64,000 bases of DNA, taken from positions 1 through 64,000 of the forward strand of contig NZ_MJAP01000002.1 in the NCBI RefSeq assembly GCF_001884735.1. Direction: 5' to 3'. Numbering within the stretch: position 1 is the stretch's first letter; each line of letters begins with the position of its first letter. The stretch is from Natronohydrobacter thiooxidans. Lineage in GTDB: Bacteria > Pseudomonadota > Alphaproteobacteria > Rhodobacterales > Rhodobacteraceae. Positions 26,467 through 35,524 of this stretch are shown here, in pieces. The notes beneath the pieces are model-generated. The model made no database searches and had not been told where the DNA came from. It saw only the letters and a program-made list of their open reading frames with translations. The position numbers and the translations under genes were made by a program.

Positions 26467-28856
26467 TCCGCGGGCTCCAGCTTCGTGGCCACCTTCACCC
26501 CCAGAATATCCGCGATCAGCCCATCGGCCTTTTCCTCCAATGCCAGAATGTACTGCGTCACCTCTTCCAGCGCGCGCAGCGGCTTGTGGCGGTAGAAATA
26601 CTTGTTGAAGCTGATCTCGTAGCCAATCTTGACCGTGTCGAGGTTGATCCAGGCCTCGGACACATGCGGTTTTACCTCGGCCTTGAAATAGCGGTGGATG
26701 CTGTCCTTCAGCGGCACCGCCTCGCTGTCGCGCAGGTCGGTGCTGGCCTCATAGGTCAGCCAGCTGCCATCAGGCTGCGCATAGAGGCCGAAGTCGCCCA
26801 GTTCGTCGATGTGGCAGCCCAGCCGCGCCGCGACCTCCTCCAGTTCGGACCGGGTGAAGGTCAGGATCTTGCCGATGACCTTCTCGGCGTCGTCGTCATA
26901 CCAGCTGACCGCGTTCAGGATCGCGTTCTTCTCGGTCGCGGTCAGCTTGATCTTGCGGGCCTTCAGCACCTTGGCCACCCGGTCGCGGAAGGCGTTGAAA
27001 TCCGCCGTTTCCTCGGTGCCGACGGCCTGCATCAGCTGATGGCCGACCCCGATCAGATCGCGCTGGCGCAACCAGAGAGCACTGTCGACCAGTTTGGCGC
27101 GCTGCTTGGCGTTCAGCGCGATCTCCTGCTCCTCGCACCAGGCCTGGATCGCCTTGGCCTCGGTTTTCAGGAAGCCGGACTCGTAGACCTTGTCGCCATG
27201 CTCGGCCCACAGATGCTCCATCGGCTCGCGCAGGGACTTGTCGAAGCGCAGGGGTTTCAGCCTCTCCGCGCTGAACTGTGCGCGGCGGCGGTCCGGGCGC
27301 TCGATGGTGACCTTGTGATAGCCGAAATCGGTGTTGTCGAATATCTGCACCGCGACGCCGGTGGGATCGCCGTTGGCGTCCAGCTGGCGCTCGATGGGCT
27401 GGAAAGCGAGATAGGCGGCGGTGATCTGGTCGATATGTTCGGGCGCGAACTCGCAGTTCTTGTCGCCAAGGTTCTTGCGCAGCTTGCGGAACATCAGGTT
27501 GGCGTCGATCAGCTGCACCTTGCGCCGCCGCACCTCGGGCTTGGCGTTGGTCAGCAGCCAGATATAGGTGGTGATGCCGGTGTTGTAGAACAGGTTGTTC
27601 GGCAGCTGGATGATGGTGTCCAGCATGTCGTTTTCGATGATGAAGCGGCGGATGTTGGATTCGCCGCTGCCCGCATCGCCGGTGAACAGGCTGGAGCCAT
27701 TGTGGACGGACGCGATGCGCGCCCCGATGGCGCTGTTGGCGATGGGCTTCATCTTGCCCACCATTTCCATCAGAAACAGAAGCTGGCCGTCGCTGGAACG
27801 GGGGGTGGCATCGACGGTTTCCACCTTGCCCCAGTAATTTGCCAGATCGACCTGAAAGCGCGGGTCGATGACGTCCTTGCCATTCTTGATGTGCTTGAGC
27901 TCGCTGCTCCAGCTTTTGCCATAGGGCGGGTTCGACAGCATGAAATCGAAGCGATGGCCAGAGAATTCATCGGTCGACAGGGTCGAGCCGACCTTGATGT
28001 TCTCGGGATTGTTGCCCTTGATCATCATGTCGGATTTGCAGATGGCGTAGGTCTCGTCGTTGATTTCCTTGCCGTAGAGATAAACATCGCCCTTGGCTGC
28101 GATGGGGCCTTCGGGTTCCTTGATATAATTCTGCGCCTCAGTCAGCATGCCGCCGCTGCCACAGGCCGGGTCGTAGATCGTCATCACCGGTGGCAACTGG
28201 CCGCTGATGGGGTCGAAGATGAGGTGGGTCATCAGGTGGATCACCTCACGCGGGGTGAAGTGTTCCCCGGCTTCCTCGTTGTTCTCTTCGTTGAACTTGC
28301 GGATCAGCTCCTCGAAGACATAGCCCATGCCGAGGTTGGACAGGCCCGGCATCATGTTGCCGTCGGGGTCTTCGGCGTCATGAGGCGTCAGGTTGATGTT
28401 GGGCGAGATGAATTTTTCGAGGACGTCGAGCAGGACATGCTTGTTCGCCATGTGCCGCATCTGCTCGAGCAGCTTGAATCGGGCGATGATCTCTTTGACG
28501 TTGTCGCTGAAGCCGCCGAGATATTCCTCGACGTTGGCAAGCAGTATCTGCTCGTTGTTGGTCGCGGTCGCGTAGAGCTGCTTTAGCGTCCACTTGCTGG
28601 TGTTGTAGAACACATAGCCGGCAGCCGCGGTTAGAGGGGCATCGTCCAGTTCCGTGGCTTTCATCTCCTCGCGCTGGAACCGGACCTCTTCCAGCACAGC
28701 CGCCTTTGTCGGCTCAAGAAGCGTGTCCAGACGGCGCAGAACGACCATCGGCAGGATCACGTCCCGATATTTGCCGCGCACATAGACGTCGCGAAGGCAG
28801 TCGTCTGCAATGGACCAGATGAAGGAGATGAGCTTGTTGTGGGCGGCTTGGTTCAT
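26463..28856 (-). CDS. hsdM: Type I RM methyltransferase (HsdM)
   Basis: A 797-residue N6-adenine methyltransferase. It has an HsdM N-terminal domain, the SAM-binding motif DPACGSGGML and the catalytic motif NPPYG (MLSNPPYGKSW). It is longer than the usual 500-residue HsdM, carrying an additional C-terminal region of about 250 residues after the methylase core, similar to the longer HsdM forms. It modifies the host target with HsdS. Confidence 0.95.
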   Translation of the reverse strand: MNQAAHNKLISFIWSIADDCLRDVYVRGKYRDVILPMVVLRRLDTLLEPTKAAVLEEVRFQREEMKATELDDAPLTAAAGYVFYNTSKWTLKQLYATATNNEQILLANVEEYLGGFSDNVKEIIARFKLLEQMRHMANKHVLLDVLEKFISPNINLTPHDAEDPDGNMMPGLSNLGMGYVFEELIRKFNEENNEEAGEHFTPREVIHLMTHLIFDPISGQLPPVMTIYDPACGSGGMLTEAQNYIKEPEGPIAAKGDVYLYGKEINDETYAICKSDMMIKGNNPENIKVGSTLSTDEFSGHRFDFMLSNPPYGKSWSSELKHIKNGKDVIDPRFQVDLANYWGKVETVDATPRSSDGQLLFLMEMVGKMKPIANSAIGARIASVHNGSSLFTGDAGSGESNIRRFIIENDMLDTIIQLPNNLFYNTGITTYIWLLTNAKPEVRRRKVQLIDANLMFRKLRKNLGDKNCEFAPEHIDQITAAYLAFQPIERQLDANGDPTGVAVQIFDNTDFGYHKVTIERPDRRRAQFSAERLKPLRFDKSLREPMEHLWAEHGDKVYESGFLKTEAKAIQAWCEEQEIALNAKQRAKLVDSALWLRQRDLIGVGHQLMQAVGTEETADFNAFRDRVAKVLKARKIKLTATEKNAILNAVSWYDDDAEKVIGKILTFTRSELEEVAARLGCHIDELGDFGLYAQPDGSWLTYEASTDLRDSEAVPLKDSIHRYFKAEVKPHVSEAWINLDTVKIGYEISFNKYFYRHKPLRALEEVTQYILALEEKADGLIADILGVKVATKLEPAE

Positions 28857-29053
28857 GGTTCTACACTGCTGTCCTTACCTTAGCGCCGGAACGGTCAGTG
28901 TCGGAAATATCTTCAGAAATCCGAGCCCTTGCGGCACATATCTAATCGGGACCCTAATTCGCATCGGATTGACCTGCAACGAGCCATCGGCATTACGCGG
29001 ATGCAAATCTTCTCTCAGTTGAGAGCCCAGCGATTTGATAGGTTCGAGCGGCG

Positions 29054-29743
29054 TCACGTCACCTCCCACACTTCGCCTGTTTCCAGCCGTTTGATGAAGT
29101 CCACCGCCTCGCCGTCCCAGTGATACGCGAGATGTCCGCCCTGCACCGGAATCGGGATCACATCGGGCCAGAACACCGCGATGCAATGCCCGCCCGGATA
29201 GCGAACGCTGGGCCAGGTGATGCCGTTTGACCCGGCGGCGCGGCGCGCGGCGCCGAAGCGCTGCGAGGGGCGATAGTCGTCAGGGTCGAGCAGATCGGCG
29301 CGGCCTGTGGCGTCATCGAGATCGGTATCTATGGCGCCGATCAACTCGCGGAATTGCGCGGTCCAGCCGGGGGGCTCTTCGGTCGCGCGCATGAAGCGGG
29401 TGTGGTGGTGGATGGTCTCGGCAATCGCCACTTCGGTGCGGTCGCCAGCATAGTAGAGGCCGAAACGGCCATCCGAGAAGCGCCCCGGTCGCAGGGGCGA
29501 GCAATGGACGAAGGGCGCCATGACCCAGCTTGCGCCGGGGCCTGTCACGCGGCGCGCGACCGGCACTTTCGAGAGAGTGCCGATACTGTCGCGGATGCGC
29601 GGGTTGAATTTGGCTTCGGCAGAGGCCAGTGCCTCCCAGTCGGCGGGATCGGCGATATCCTCGAAGAGGTCGATGGGCGGATGGATCGAGCGGATGATGC
29701 GGGAGGTGCGGGGCCATGTGATGCGGCGGAGGGGTGGAGTCAC
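29054..29743 (-). CDS. RES-domain toxin
   Basis: A 229-residue protein from GTG 29743; the GTGA overlaps the antitoxin stop by four bases, which decides the start. RES features: RFGLYYAGDRTEVAIAE with the conserved Tyr, Arg and Glu, then HHHTRFM, and a C-terminal YPGG...FWPD. RES toxins break down NAD+ and stop growth. Paired with an Xre/MbcA-type antitoxin upstream. Confidence 0.85.
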   Translation of the reverse strand: MTPPLRRITWPRTSRIIRSIHPPIDLFEDIADPADWEALASAEAKFNPRIRDSIGTLSKVPVARRVTGPGASWVMAPFVHCSPLRPGRFSDGRFGLYYAGDRTEVAIAETIHHHTRFMRATEEPPGWTAQFRELIGAIDTDLDDATGRADLLDPDDYRPSQRFGAARRAAGSNGITWPSVRYPGGHCIAVFWPDVIPIPVQGGHLAYHWDGEAVDFIKRLETGEVWEVT

Positions 29744-30153
29744 CACGCCCCCCGCTCGGCATCGAGATAGGCGCGCAGCTCGATCAGATCGGTGATCTCG
29801 CCGCGCAGCATGATGTCGAGCGCGCTGCGCCCCCCGAAAGCCGCGCTGGGCTTGCGGATCCAGCCGTAGCCGCGTGCGGGGTCGGTGAAGAGGTAGCGCA
29901 GCGCCTTGTGGATACCCATCAGGATCGCCATGCGCGCGCGCAGGTCGCGGTCGATGCGCCCGATATCGCCCGCTTTCCAGCGCGCCCATGTGCGCGGGGC
30001 CATGTCGCCCAGAAGGGTGCGCGCCTCTGCATCACTCAGGCCCCAGAGGCGGAACAGGTTGACCGTGGCCCGCGCCAGCGCTGCGGCCTCCTCGTCGGTG
30101 ATGACAGGCAGGTCAGGACGTGCGGCGACTGGCTGAACCGTAGCGAACTGCAT
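29740..30153 (-). CDS. Xre/MbcA-type antitoxin of the RES toxin
   Basis: A 137-residue protein. ATG 30153 follows AAGGAG. It has an N-terminal DNA-binding helix region (GLSDAEARTLLGDMAPRTW) and the C-terminal antitoxin/Xre-associated part (GRSALDIMLRGEITDLIELR) common to partners of RES toxins. It should neutralise the toxin and repress the operon through the palindrome at 30186-30201. Confidence 0.85.
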   Translation of the reverse strand: MQFATVQPVAARPDLPVITDEEAAALARATVNLFRLWGLSDAEARTLLGDMAPRTWARWKAGDIGRIDRDLRARMAILMGIHKALRYLFTDPARGYGWIRKPSAAFGGRSALDIMLRGEITDLIELRAYLDAERGAW

Positions 30154-30185
30154 GATGCTCTCCTTTGGCTTTAAAGTATAGATTA

Positions 30186-30201
30186 ATTGCCAAATGGCAA
30201 T
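30186..30201. promoter_or_regulatory. Operator-like palindrome upstream of RES/Xre operon
   Basis: ATTGCC-AAAT-GGCAAT is a perfect inverted repeat 33 bases before the antitoxin ATG, with a TATACT -10-like box just downstream on the minus strand. Toxin-antitoxin operons are usually autoregulated at such sites. Confidence 0.5.
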
Positions 30202-30354
30202 AGCTGGACAGCTGTTATCTCGGCTAGTTCGTTTGAAACCCACCCAAAGCCCCTCACTGCCGCCGTGTCCTACAGGATGACGATGGTGCGGGCGCGTGAC
30301 TCTGGGGCGTCACCCGGATAGGAAATTAACAAACAGTTAAATCTGGGGCATTTC

Positions 30355-32412
30355 ATGAAGGCAGCAGAGACCAAGGTTGATCGGTTCCTCGGCAGCAACG
30401 AGACCGCGTTCGCCATTCCAGTCTACCAGCGCAATTACGACTGGGCGAAGACGCAATGCGCGCAGCTCTTCAAGGACATTCTGGCTGTCGGCGCGGACGA
30501 TGACCAGCCAGGGCATTTCATTGGCAGCATCGTCTATATCCATGATGATGTGCATGCGGTCGCAGCGCTGCAGGAATTCACAATCATCGATGGACAACAG
30601 CGCCTGACCACGCTGACCCTGATCTATATCGCGATCTACCGGCATTTCCTGGCCGCAGGCGAAGAGCGCGAAGCCCAGCGCATCTACAAGACCTATCTGA
30701 TCAATGAATTTGCCGAAGATGCCGAGAAGCTGAAGCTCAAACCCACCGACAACAACAAGGCCGCACTGACGCAGATGATGGACCCACAGGAGGCGGTCAA
30801 GGTCAGCGGTTATTCGCGGCTGATCGAGAATTTCCGTTTCTTCCAGAGCCGGATCGATGCGTCCAATGTGGCGACCGTGCTGAAGGGGCTGTCGAAGCTG
30901 ATCTTTGTCAACATCGCGCTCGACCGCCAGAAGGACAATCCGCAGCGCATCTTCGAGAGCCTGAACTCGACGGGGCTGGAGCTTTCGCAGGCAGACCTGA
31001 TCCGCAACTACATCCTGATGGGCTTGCCGCGCAAGGAACAGGAGCAGGTGTTTCGCAAGTACTGGGAGCCGATCGAACGCAACGCCCGCAATCTCGAAGT
31101 GAATGAAAGTCGTGTGTCGGATTTCATCAGGGATTACCTGACGCTGAAGCAAAAGGACATTCCCAACAAGGGCGCGGTCTATGCCAAGTTCAAGGAGCGA
31201 TTTCCGGTGCCCAGCTCGCCCGAGCTGATGGAGGCGCTGGTTGAGATCCGCGAGTTGTCGAATGTCTATGCGCGCCTGCTGAACCCTGACATGGAAACCG
31301 ACGCCGTGATCGCGCGCGAGCTGGGCTATATCCGCACGCTCGAGATTAATGTGTCCTACCCGTTCCTGATGCCGGTCTACCGGGATTTTCAGTCGGGGGT
31401 GATCTCGCGCGATGATTTCGCGGCCGTGCTGCGCCTGGTGCAAAGCTATGTCTGGCGTCGCGCCATTCTGGGCCTGCCGACCAATGCGCTGAACAAGATC
31501 TTCATGGGGCTCTATGACCGGGTCGACCCGGAGGAATATCTGGTCTCGAACCAGCGCGCGCTGATGCAGCGCGGTGGCACGCAGCGCTTCCCGCGCGATG
31601 CCGAGGTGCTGGCTGTCCTGAAAGAGAAGGACTTGTACAGCATGAAAGGGCGCACGCGCACCTATTTCTTCGACCGGCTGGAGAACCACAACAATCGCGA
31701 GATCGTCGATGTGACCGTGCCCGGCATCACCATCGAGCATATCTTCCCGCAGAACCCTGATCTGGAATGGCGCAACACGGTCGATGAGGATGACTATGCC
31801 GCCATGGGTGAGCAGTATCTGAACACGATCGGCAATCTGACGCTGTCGGGCAATAACGGCCGCCTTGGCAATAAGACCTTTGCCGAGAAGCGCGACATGA
31901 ACGAGGGCGGCGGAGAGCAGGGCTACCGTTTCAGCCGCCTCTGGCTCAACCGCGATTTGCAGACCCTTGATCACTGGAACGTGGAACAGATCGAAGCGCG
32001 GGCCGAGCGCATCGCCCAGCGCTTTCTGGAAGTCTGGCCTGCGCCCAGCGTGGATGTACTGGTTGGCCCGGATGCGGAAGAGGTCAACATTTTCGAGGCG
32101 GAAGAGCCGAAGTTCAAGAAGCTGGAATATGCGGTATTCCTTGGCAACCGCCTCTGGGTCACACAGGTCAGCCGTCTCTATGTCGAGGTCATCCAGCATC
32201 TGCTTTCGGAACAGCCCGACGCGTTCCATGGCACGAAACTCGGTGATCGCATCCAGTTGACCGCTGATGCCGGCAGCCTGCGGCAGTCGGTGCAGGTGGG
32301 CGAGGGGTATTTTGTCGAAGGCAACGTTGATTCCACAACTAAGTTCGAGAGGATGAAATTCATCCTGACCGAGCTCGGGCTCGAGGATGAGCTGTTCATC
32401 AAATTCGCGTAG
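30355..32412 (+). CDS. GmrSD-like DUF262/DUF1524 restriction protein
   Basis: A 685-residue protein. The N-terminal DUF262 domain has the motif IIDGQQRLTTLTL (about 77-89) and Glu/Arg-rich helices; members use NTP to control nuclease action. The C-terminal DUF1524 domain has TIEHIFPQNP and NTIGNLTLSGNNGRLGNKTF, the His-Me finger nuclease pattern. An additional C-terminal region of about 110 residues follows. The family includes GmrSD, which cuts modified phage DNA. Lies between the RES/Xre pair and the GIY-YIG operon, in a defence-like neighbourhood. Confidence 0.85.
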   Translation: MKAAETKVDRFLGSNETAFAIPVYQRNYDWAKTQCAQLFKDILAVGADDDQPGHFIGSIVYIHDDVHAVAALQEFTIIDGQQRLTTLTLIYIAIYRHFLAAGEEREAQRIYKTYLINEFAEDAEKLKLKPTDNNKAALTQMMDPQEAVKVSGYSRLIENFRFFQSRIDASNVATVLKGLSKLIFVNIALDRQKDNPQRIFESLNSTGLELSQADLIRNYILMGLPRKEQEQVFRKYWEPIERNARNLEVNESRVSDFIRDYLTLKQKDIPNKGAVYAKFKERFPVPSSPELMEALVEIRELSNVYARLLNPDMETDAVIARELGYIRTLEINVSYPFLMPVYRDFQSGVISRDDFAAVLRLVQSYVWRRAILGLPTNALNKIFMGLYDRVDPEEYLVSNQRALMQRGGTQRFPRDAEVLAVLKEKDLYSMKGRTRTYFFDRLENHNNREIVDVTVPGITIEHIFPQNPDLEWRNTVDEDDYAAMGEQYLNTIGNLTLSGNNGRLGNKTFAEKRDMNEGGGEQGYRFSRLWLNRDLQTLDHWNVEQIEARAERIAQRFLEVWPAPSVDVLVGPDAEEVNIFEAEEPKFKKLEYAVFLGNRLWVTQVSRLYVEVIQHLLSEQPDAFHGTKLGDRIQLTADAGSLRQSVQVGEGYFVEGNVDSTTKFERMKFILTELGLEDELFIKFA

Positions 32413-32418
32413 CGGCTT

Positions 32419-32458
32419 GGCGGGCGCCTATGGGCCGCGCCTGGCGCCCGCCCATAGG
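32419..32458. terminator. Bidirectional terminator-like structure with two competing hairpins
   Basis: Between convergent genes. GGCGGGCGCC (32419-32428) pairs with GGCGCCCGCC (32443-32452); alternatively CCTATGGGC (32427-32435) pairs with GCCCATAGG (32450-32458). The arms overlap, so both cannot form fully at once. Confidence 0.5.
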
Positions 32459-32488
32459 TAAAGACAATGCCATGCGGTGTGATGTGTT

Positions 32489-34090
32489 TCAGCCCCGTTT
32501 GTGCATGGTGAGGCGGTAGCTATAGGCATCGATCTGCTCTATCGCCACCATGTCACCGGGCCGCGTGTGGTTGCGCGAGAAGAACTCCCTGATCCAGCCG
32601 CGCTTGCGAAAGAACTTCTTCTTGCCGTCGAGGTCCGTCATGACGATATTGCCCGCGCCCCAGTGAACGGCAATCTCACACTTGGCCGCTTCTGCACGGT
32701 TTGCCCCACTGATCGCCTCGGCTGGAAACTTGTCGAATAAGCTCCGCAGATAGATATGGTTGTGGTCGATGTTTCCCTGCGTGATTTCCACAGTGCCGAT
32801 GATGCGCGCTGCCGGAGTGTTCGCGTCCGGCATTGAATGAGTATCCGCCACTGCGGGCTTGTCGCGCACGACGGCAATGTCATCGAAACTCTCGATCAGA
32901 TCGAAGTCATCAGCGTCCTGAGCCGAAGCCGACGCTTTATGCACGATGCTGCGTGAGACCGCAGGCTGAGAGATCTCTGCGCGCAAGACCACTTCGGCGG
33001 CGGCACGCGCGTCTTCACCTGCATCATGGTGATCAAATGTCAGTCCAAGATGCTTTTTGAGGCTTGCGAGGCCATGCCCACCATTGCCACGCAACTCGGG
33101 CCAGGCTGCGCGAGCAACCCGCACGCTATCGCGCCACTGCCACTGTGGGACCGGCAGACAGCTGTTGCCACAAGCAGCAGCAACCGCGCTGCGATCAAAA
33201 CCCGAATGCTGGTAGATCGTCGCGCCATCCAGCGCATCCCGAAGGATCGGCAGCACGTCGGCAAATGTCGGAGCACTCCGAACTGTCCGGGCGCTGATCC
33301 CGTGCAGATATGTAAAGATCCAATGGTCGACCTGAGGATCGACATAGGTCACCCATGTCTCGATGGAATTGTCCGGGCGTACGCAGGCAACACCAATCTG
33401 GCAAATGCTGCCACGGTCATTGTTTGCAGTCTCGACATCCAGAGCGAAGAAGCGGAACGGGCCCTTCGGGAAGGCGGGCACTCGCGTTTGCCGGACGGGC
33501 GAGGGCTTGGGCGTAGACCTTGTTTGCATGCTCGGACCAGTCAGCGTTGACAGAAAGCGCTGGCGCTGCCGCTCGATGGCCGCCAATTCCGTCGTGCCCC
33601 ATCCAAGGCGATGAAGCGTTGCCGAGACAAGATCCACGGGCTCGTCATAAGAATTCATCTTCCGCCGGTTCCACGCGATGGCGTGTTCCGGTGCAAGGGA
33701 CAGAACCTCAGCCTCCAGCCTCGCGATATCTGCCGTGTCGGGCAAGGGCAGCCAGACAGCGCGGCAGTGATCGACGACGAATTCGTTGCGCAACGCCTTG
33801 GCGATATCCCCATCCGCCTTGGTCAGCGCGTCCATGCGATCACGCCACATGCGACCGGTATTGTACATCTGCGAGAAGTAATGGCTCATGCCCTCGGATC
33901 CGGTGCGATGGCGCTGGTGGATCCGTTCGTAAAAGGTCTGATCCGTTGAACTCGTGGAGCCAATATACCGCAAATCACCGTTGTGATCGATGAGCCCGTA
34001 AATGCCACGTGCATCGCGCGGTGCCTGAACGGTAGGGCGGGGCGCGGCTTCAAGCAGCGCGGAAAGCAGGTCTTCGGCAGAATAACGCAT
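32489..34090 (-). CDS. GIY-YIG / DEDDh exonuclease fusion with C-terminal B3-like domain
   Basis: A 533-residue protein from ATG 34090 (AGGAA upstream; a GTG at 34108 overlapping the preceding stop is an alternative). Domain 1, about 25-145: GIY (29-31), YIG (42-44), an Arg/His block ERIHQRHR and a late EAEVLSLAPEHAIAWN, the GIY-YIG nuclease layout. Domain 2, about 212-375: DVE at 218-220, Asp299 and HDAGED (355-360), the DnaQ-type 3'-5' exonuclease of the DEDDh class. Domain 3, from about 430: HIYLRSLFDKFP...KKFFRKRGW...FFSRNHTRPGDMV, reminiscent of B3/EcoRII-N-like DNA-binding domains. Two nuclease activities and a DNA-binding part in one chain suggest a DNA-processing or restriction effector. 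Confidence 0.7.
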   Translation of the reverse strand: MRYSAEDLLSALLEAAPRPTVQAPRDARGIYGLIDHNGDLRYIGSTSSTDQTFYERIHQRHRTGSEGMSHYFSQMYNTGRMWRDRMDALTKADGDIAKALRNEFVVDHCRAVWLPLPDTADIARLEAEVLSLAPEHAIAWNRRKMNSYDEPVDLVSATLHRLGWGTTELAAIERQRQRFLSTLTGPSMQTRSTPKPSPVRQTRVPAFPKGPFRFFALDVETANNDRGSICQIGVACVRPDNSIETWVTYVDPQVDHWIFTYLHGISARTVRSAPTFADVLPILRDALDGATIYQHSGFDRSAVAAACGNSCLPVPQWQWRDSVRVARAAWPELRGNGGHGLASLKKHLGLTFDHHDAGEDARAAAEVVLRAEISQPAVSRSIVHKASASAQDADDFDLIESFDDIAVVRDKPAVADTHSMPDANTPAARIIGTVEITQGNIDHNHIYLRSLFDKFPAEAISGANRAEAAKCEIAVHWGAGNIVMTDLDGKKKFFRKRGWIREFFSRNHTRPGDMVAIEQIDAYSYRLTMHKRG

Positions 34091-34104
34091 AATTCGATTC
34101 CTGA

Positions 34105-35064
34105 TCACATTGACATCAACTGGCGGCGCTCGATGCGCTTCCAGTCGCGGCCCGAAACAATACCCCAGTTGCCTGCATCATTCGGGCGGCGCCAGCGCGG
34201 AGTGGCCATCTTCTGGAGGGCAGCAAGAGCCTCCTCGAAGGTGTCGTAAGGAACATCTTCTTCCTTCGAGCCGATCCTGAACTTGCCATTGCGCGCGAGG
34301 CCAGGATGGAAGTGGCTGCCGTCGGCCGCAACCGGGACAAAGACTACCTCATCGGAGAAATCCGGGCTCGGCGCCTCGGGCGCTTCATCGTCAGGCTGCT
34401 GCCAGATCGAGGCAAAGAACTCCTTGCGCCCCTTCAGCCATGCGGCGGCACTGGTGGCCGTCACGCGCTGGCCGATCTTTTCAAGACCGCCTTCGCCGCT
34501 GGACAGAATATTCCGGATCCGACCTTCGGTGACGCCACCAAGGATTGCGAGAGAAGTGAGGTCAACCTCTCCCTCACCCGTATCGATTGCGTGGCGTGAG
34601 ATCGCGAGGTTGATGATACGGGAAACGATGCCATGCGACCCGGAGAGTGCGAGGCTACGGAACGCTTCCAGCCGTGTGCCAAGCGCATCAACCCACTGCC
34701 TTCGCGCGCTTGGTGTGACGTCTGCCGGAGTAACCCCATACCGACCGTACAGCCCTGCGTCGTCAATAAGACGACCCCCGTTTGTTTCGAGCCAACTCGC
34801 TGGCCAGTATTCGTCAAGAATTACCTCCCAGTCATCGGACCTGACATTATGGCAGGGGAGCATTTTGAGGAGGTGAGGTGCGGCCGTTTCCTTTCCCAGG
34901 ATAACCTCGATAGTGCGAAATCGTGAGGCAAGGATATCATGCAGCTCTGCGCTGTATTCCCAGTCATTTTCGTCGCCGTCCCCGGACATGTCACGTTCAA
35001 TCCATAACTGACGGCGACCCTCGGCTGTCAACGTTTCTGGTCGGCTCGTAGGGTTCATGTTCAA
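34105..35064 (-). CDS. Hypothetical protein coupled to GIY-YIG/exonuclease gene
   Basis: A 319-residue protein with an acidic N-terminus, a helical middle with LGGVTEGRIRNILSSGEGGL (possible helix-turn-helix), and a C-terminal region PYDTFEEALAALQKM...RWRRPN. No catalytic motif I recognise, no membrane segment. It is placed between a 62-residue gene (six-base gap) and the nuclease fusion, so the three form an operon. A sensor or DNA-recognition partner is a guess. Confidence 0.7.
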   Translation of the reverse strand: MNMNPTSRPETLTAEGRRQLWIERDMSGDGDENDWEYSAELHDILASRFRTIEVILGKETAAPHLLKMLPCHNVRSDDWEVILDEYWPASWLETNGGRLIDDAGLYGRYGVTPADVTPSARRQWVDALGTRLEAFRSLALSGSHGIVSRIINLAISRHAIDTGEGEVDLTSLAILGGVTEGRIRNILSSGEGGLEKIGQRVTATSAAAWLKGRKEFFASIWQQPDDEAPEAPSPDFSDEVVFVPVAADGSHFHPGLARNGKFRIGSKEEDVPYDTFEEALAALQKMATPRWRRPNDAGNWGIVSGRDWKRIERRQLMSM

Positions 35065-35070
35065 GTTCCT

Positions 35071-35259
35071 TCAGGCGTGCAGGCGGCGGATCGCTGCGCG
35101 CAGGTTGTGGCGCGCGCGGTCATCAGAGGGTGTGGAGGCCGCGATGAGGAACCCTCTTTCGAAATGGAGGGCGTAGTGATGGCCGCGCGGTTTGATGTCG
35201 AGCAGAGCAACGCCTTCGGCGCTGCAGATCTGGCGATACTCTTTGATGATTTTCCGCAT
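35071..35259 (-). CDS. Small basic protein, first gene of GIY-YIG operon
   Basis: A 62-residue protein. ATG 35259 is preferred (a longer frame starts at 35295). It has alternating basic and hydrophobic residues: LLDIKPRGHHYALHFERGFLIA suggests a small alpha-beta fold of the HicA size class, but key HicA residues are not certain. The ATG is inside one arm of a 17-bp inverted repeat, so translation or transcription may be controlled there. Confidence 0.5.
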   Translation of the reverse strand: MRKIIKEYRQICSAEGVALLDIKPRGHHYALHFERGFLIAASTPSDDRARHNLRAAIRRLHA

Positions 35260-35356
35260 GTGGCAAATTCCGTGATGTGTGATGTGTTGAGTCATATCTA
35301 GGTATCGATTCGAGACATGTCAACGCCATATTTCACGCTTCACGAAATTTGCCACA
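35259..35356. repeat. 17-bp inverted repeat upstream of GIY-YIG operon
   Basis: TGTGGCAAATTCCGTGA (35259-35275) and TCACGAAATTTGCCACA (35340-35356) are inverted copies with one mismatch, 64 bases apart. They bracket the leader of the operon. Candidate operator pair or a small mobile or recombination site. Confidence 0.5.
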
Positions 35357-35524
35357 TCACCTGTTGCTCAGCTTGACGGAAGTAGCTAGATAAGGCCAAA
35401 TCTGATCAACCGATGATAAAAGGGGTGGCGCCGGAGCTGAGGCGAAAATCTGCCTTGAGAACGTCCTGCACCTTTCGGGATCAGCCGATTCGGCTCAACG
35501 CATAGTGCAATCAGGCAACCGTCA

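Noticed and set aside
26586..28586. 666-codon plus-strand frame
   Set aside because: Exactly antisense to hsdM, which has both methylase motifs.
30337..32229. 630-codon minus-strand frame
   Set aside because: Antisense to the DUF262/DUF1524 gene, whose motifs are on the plus strand.
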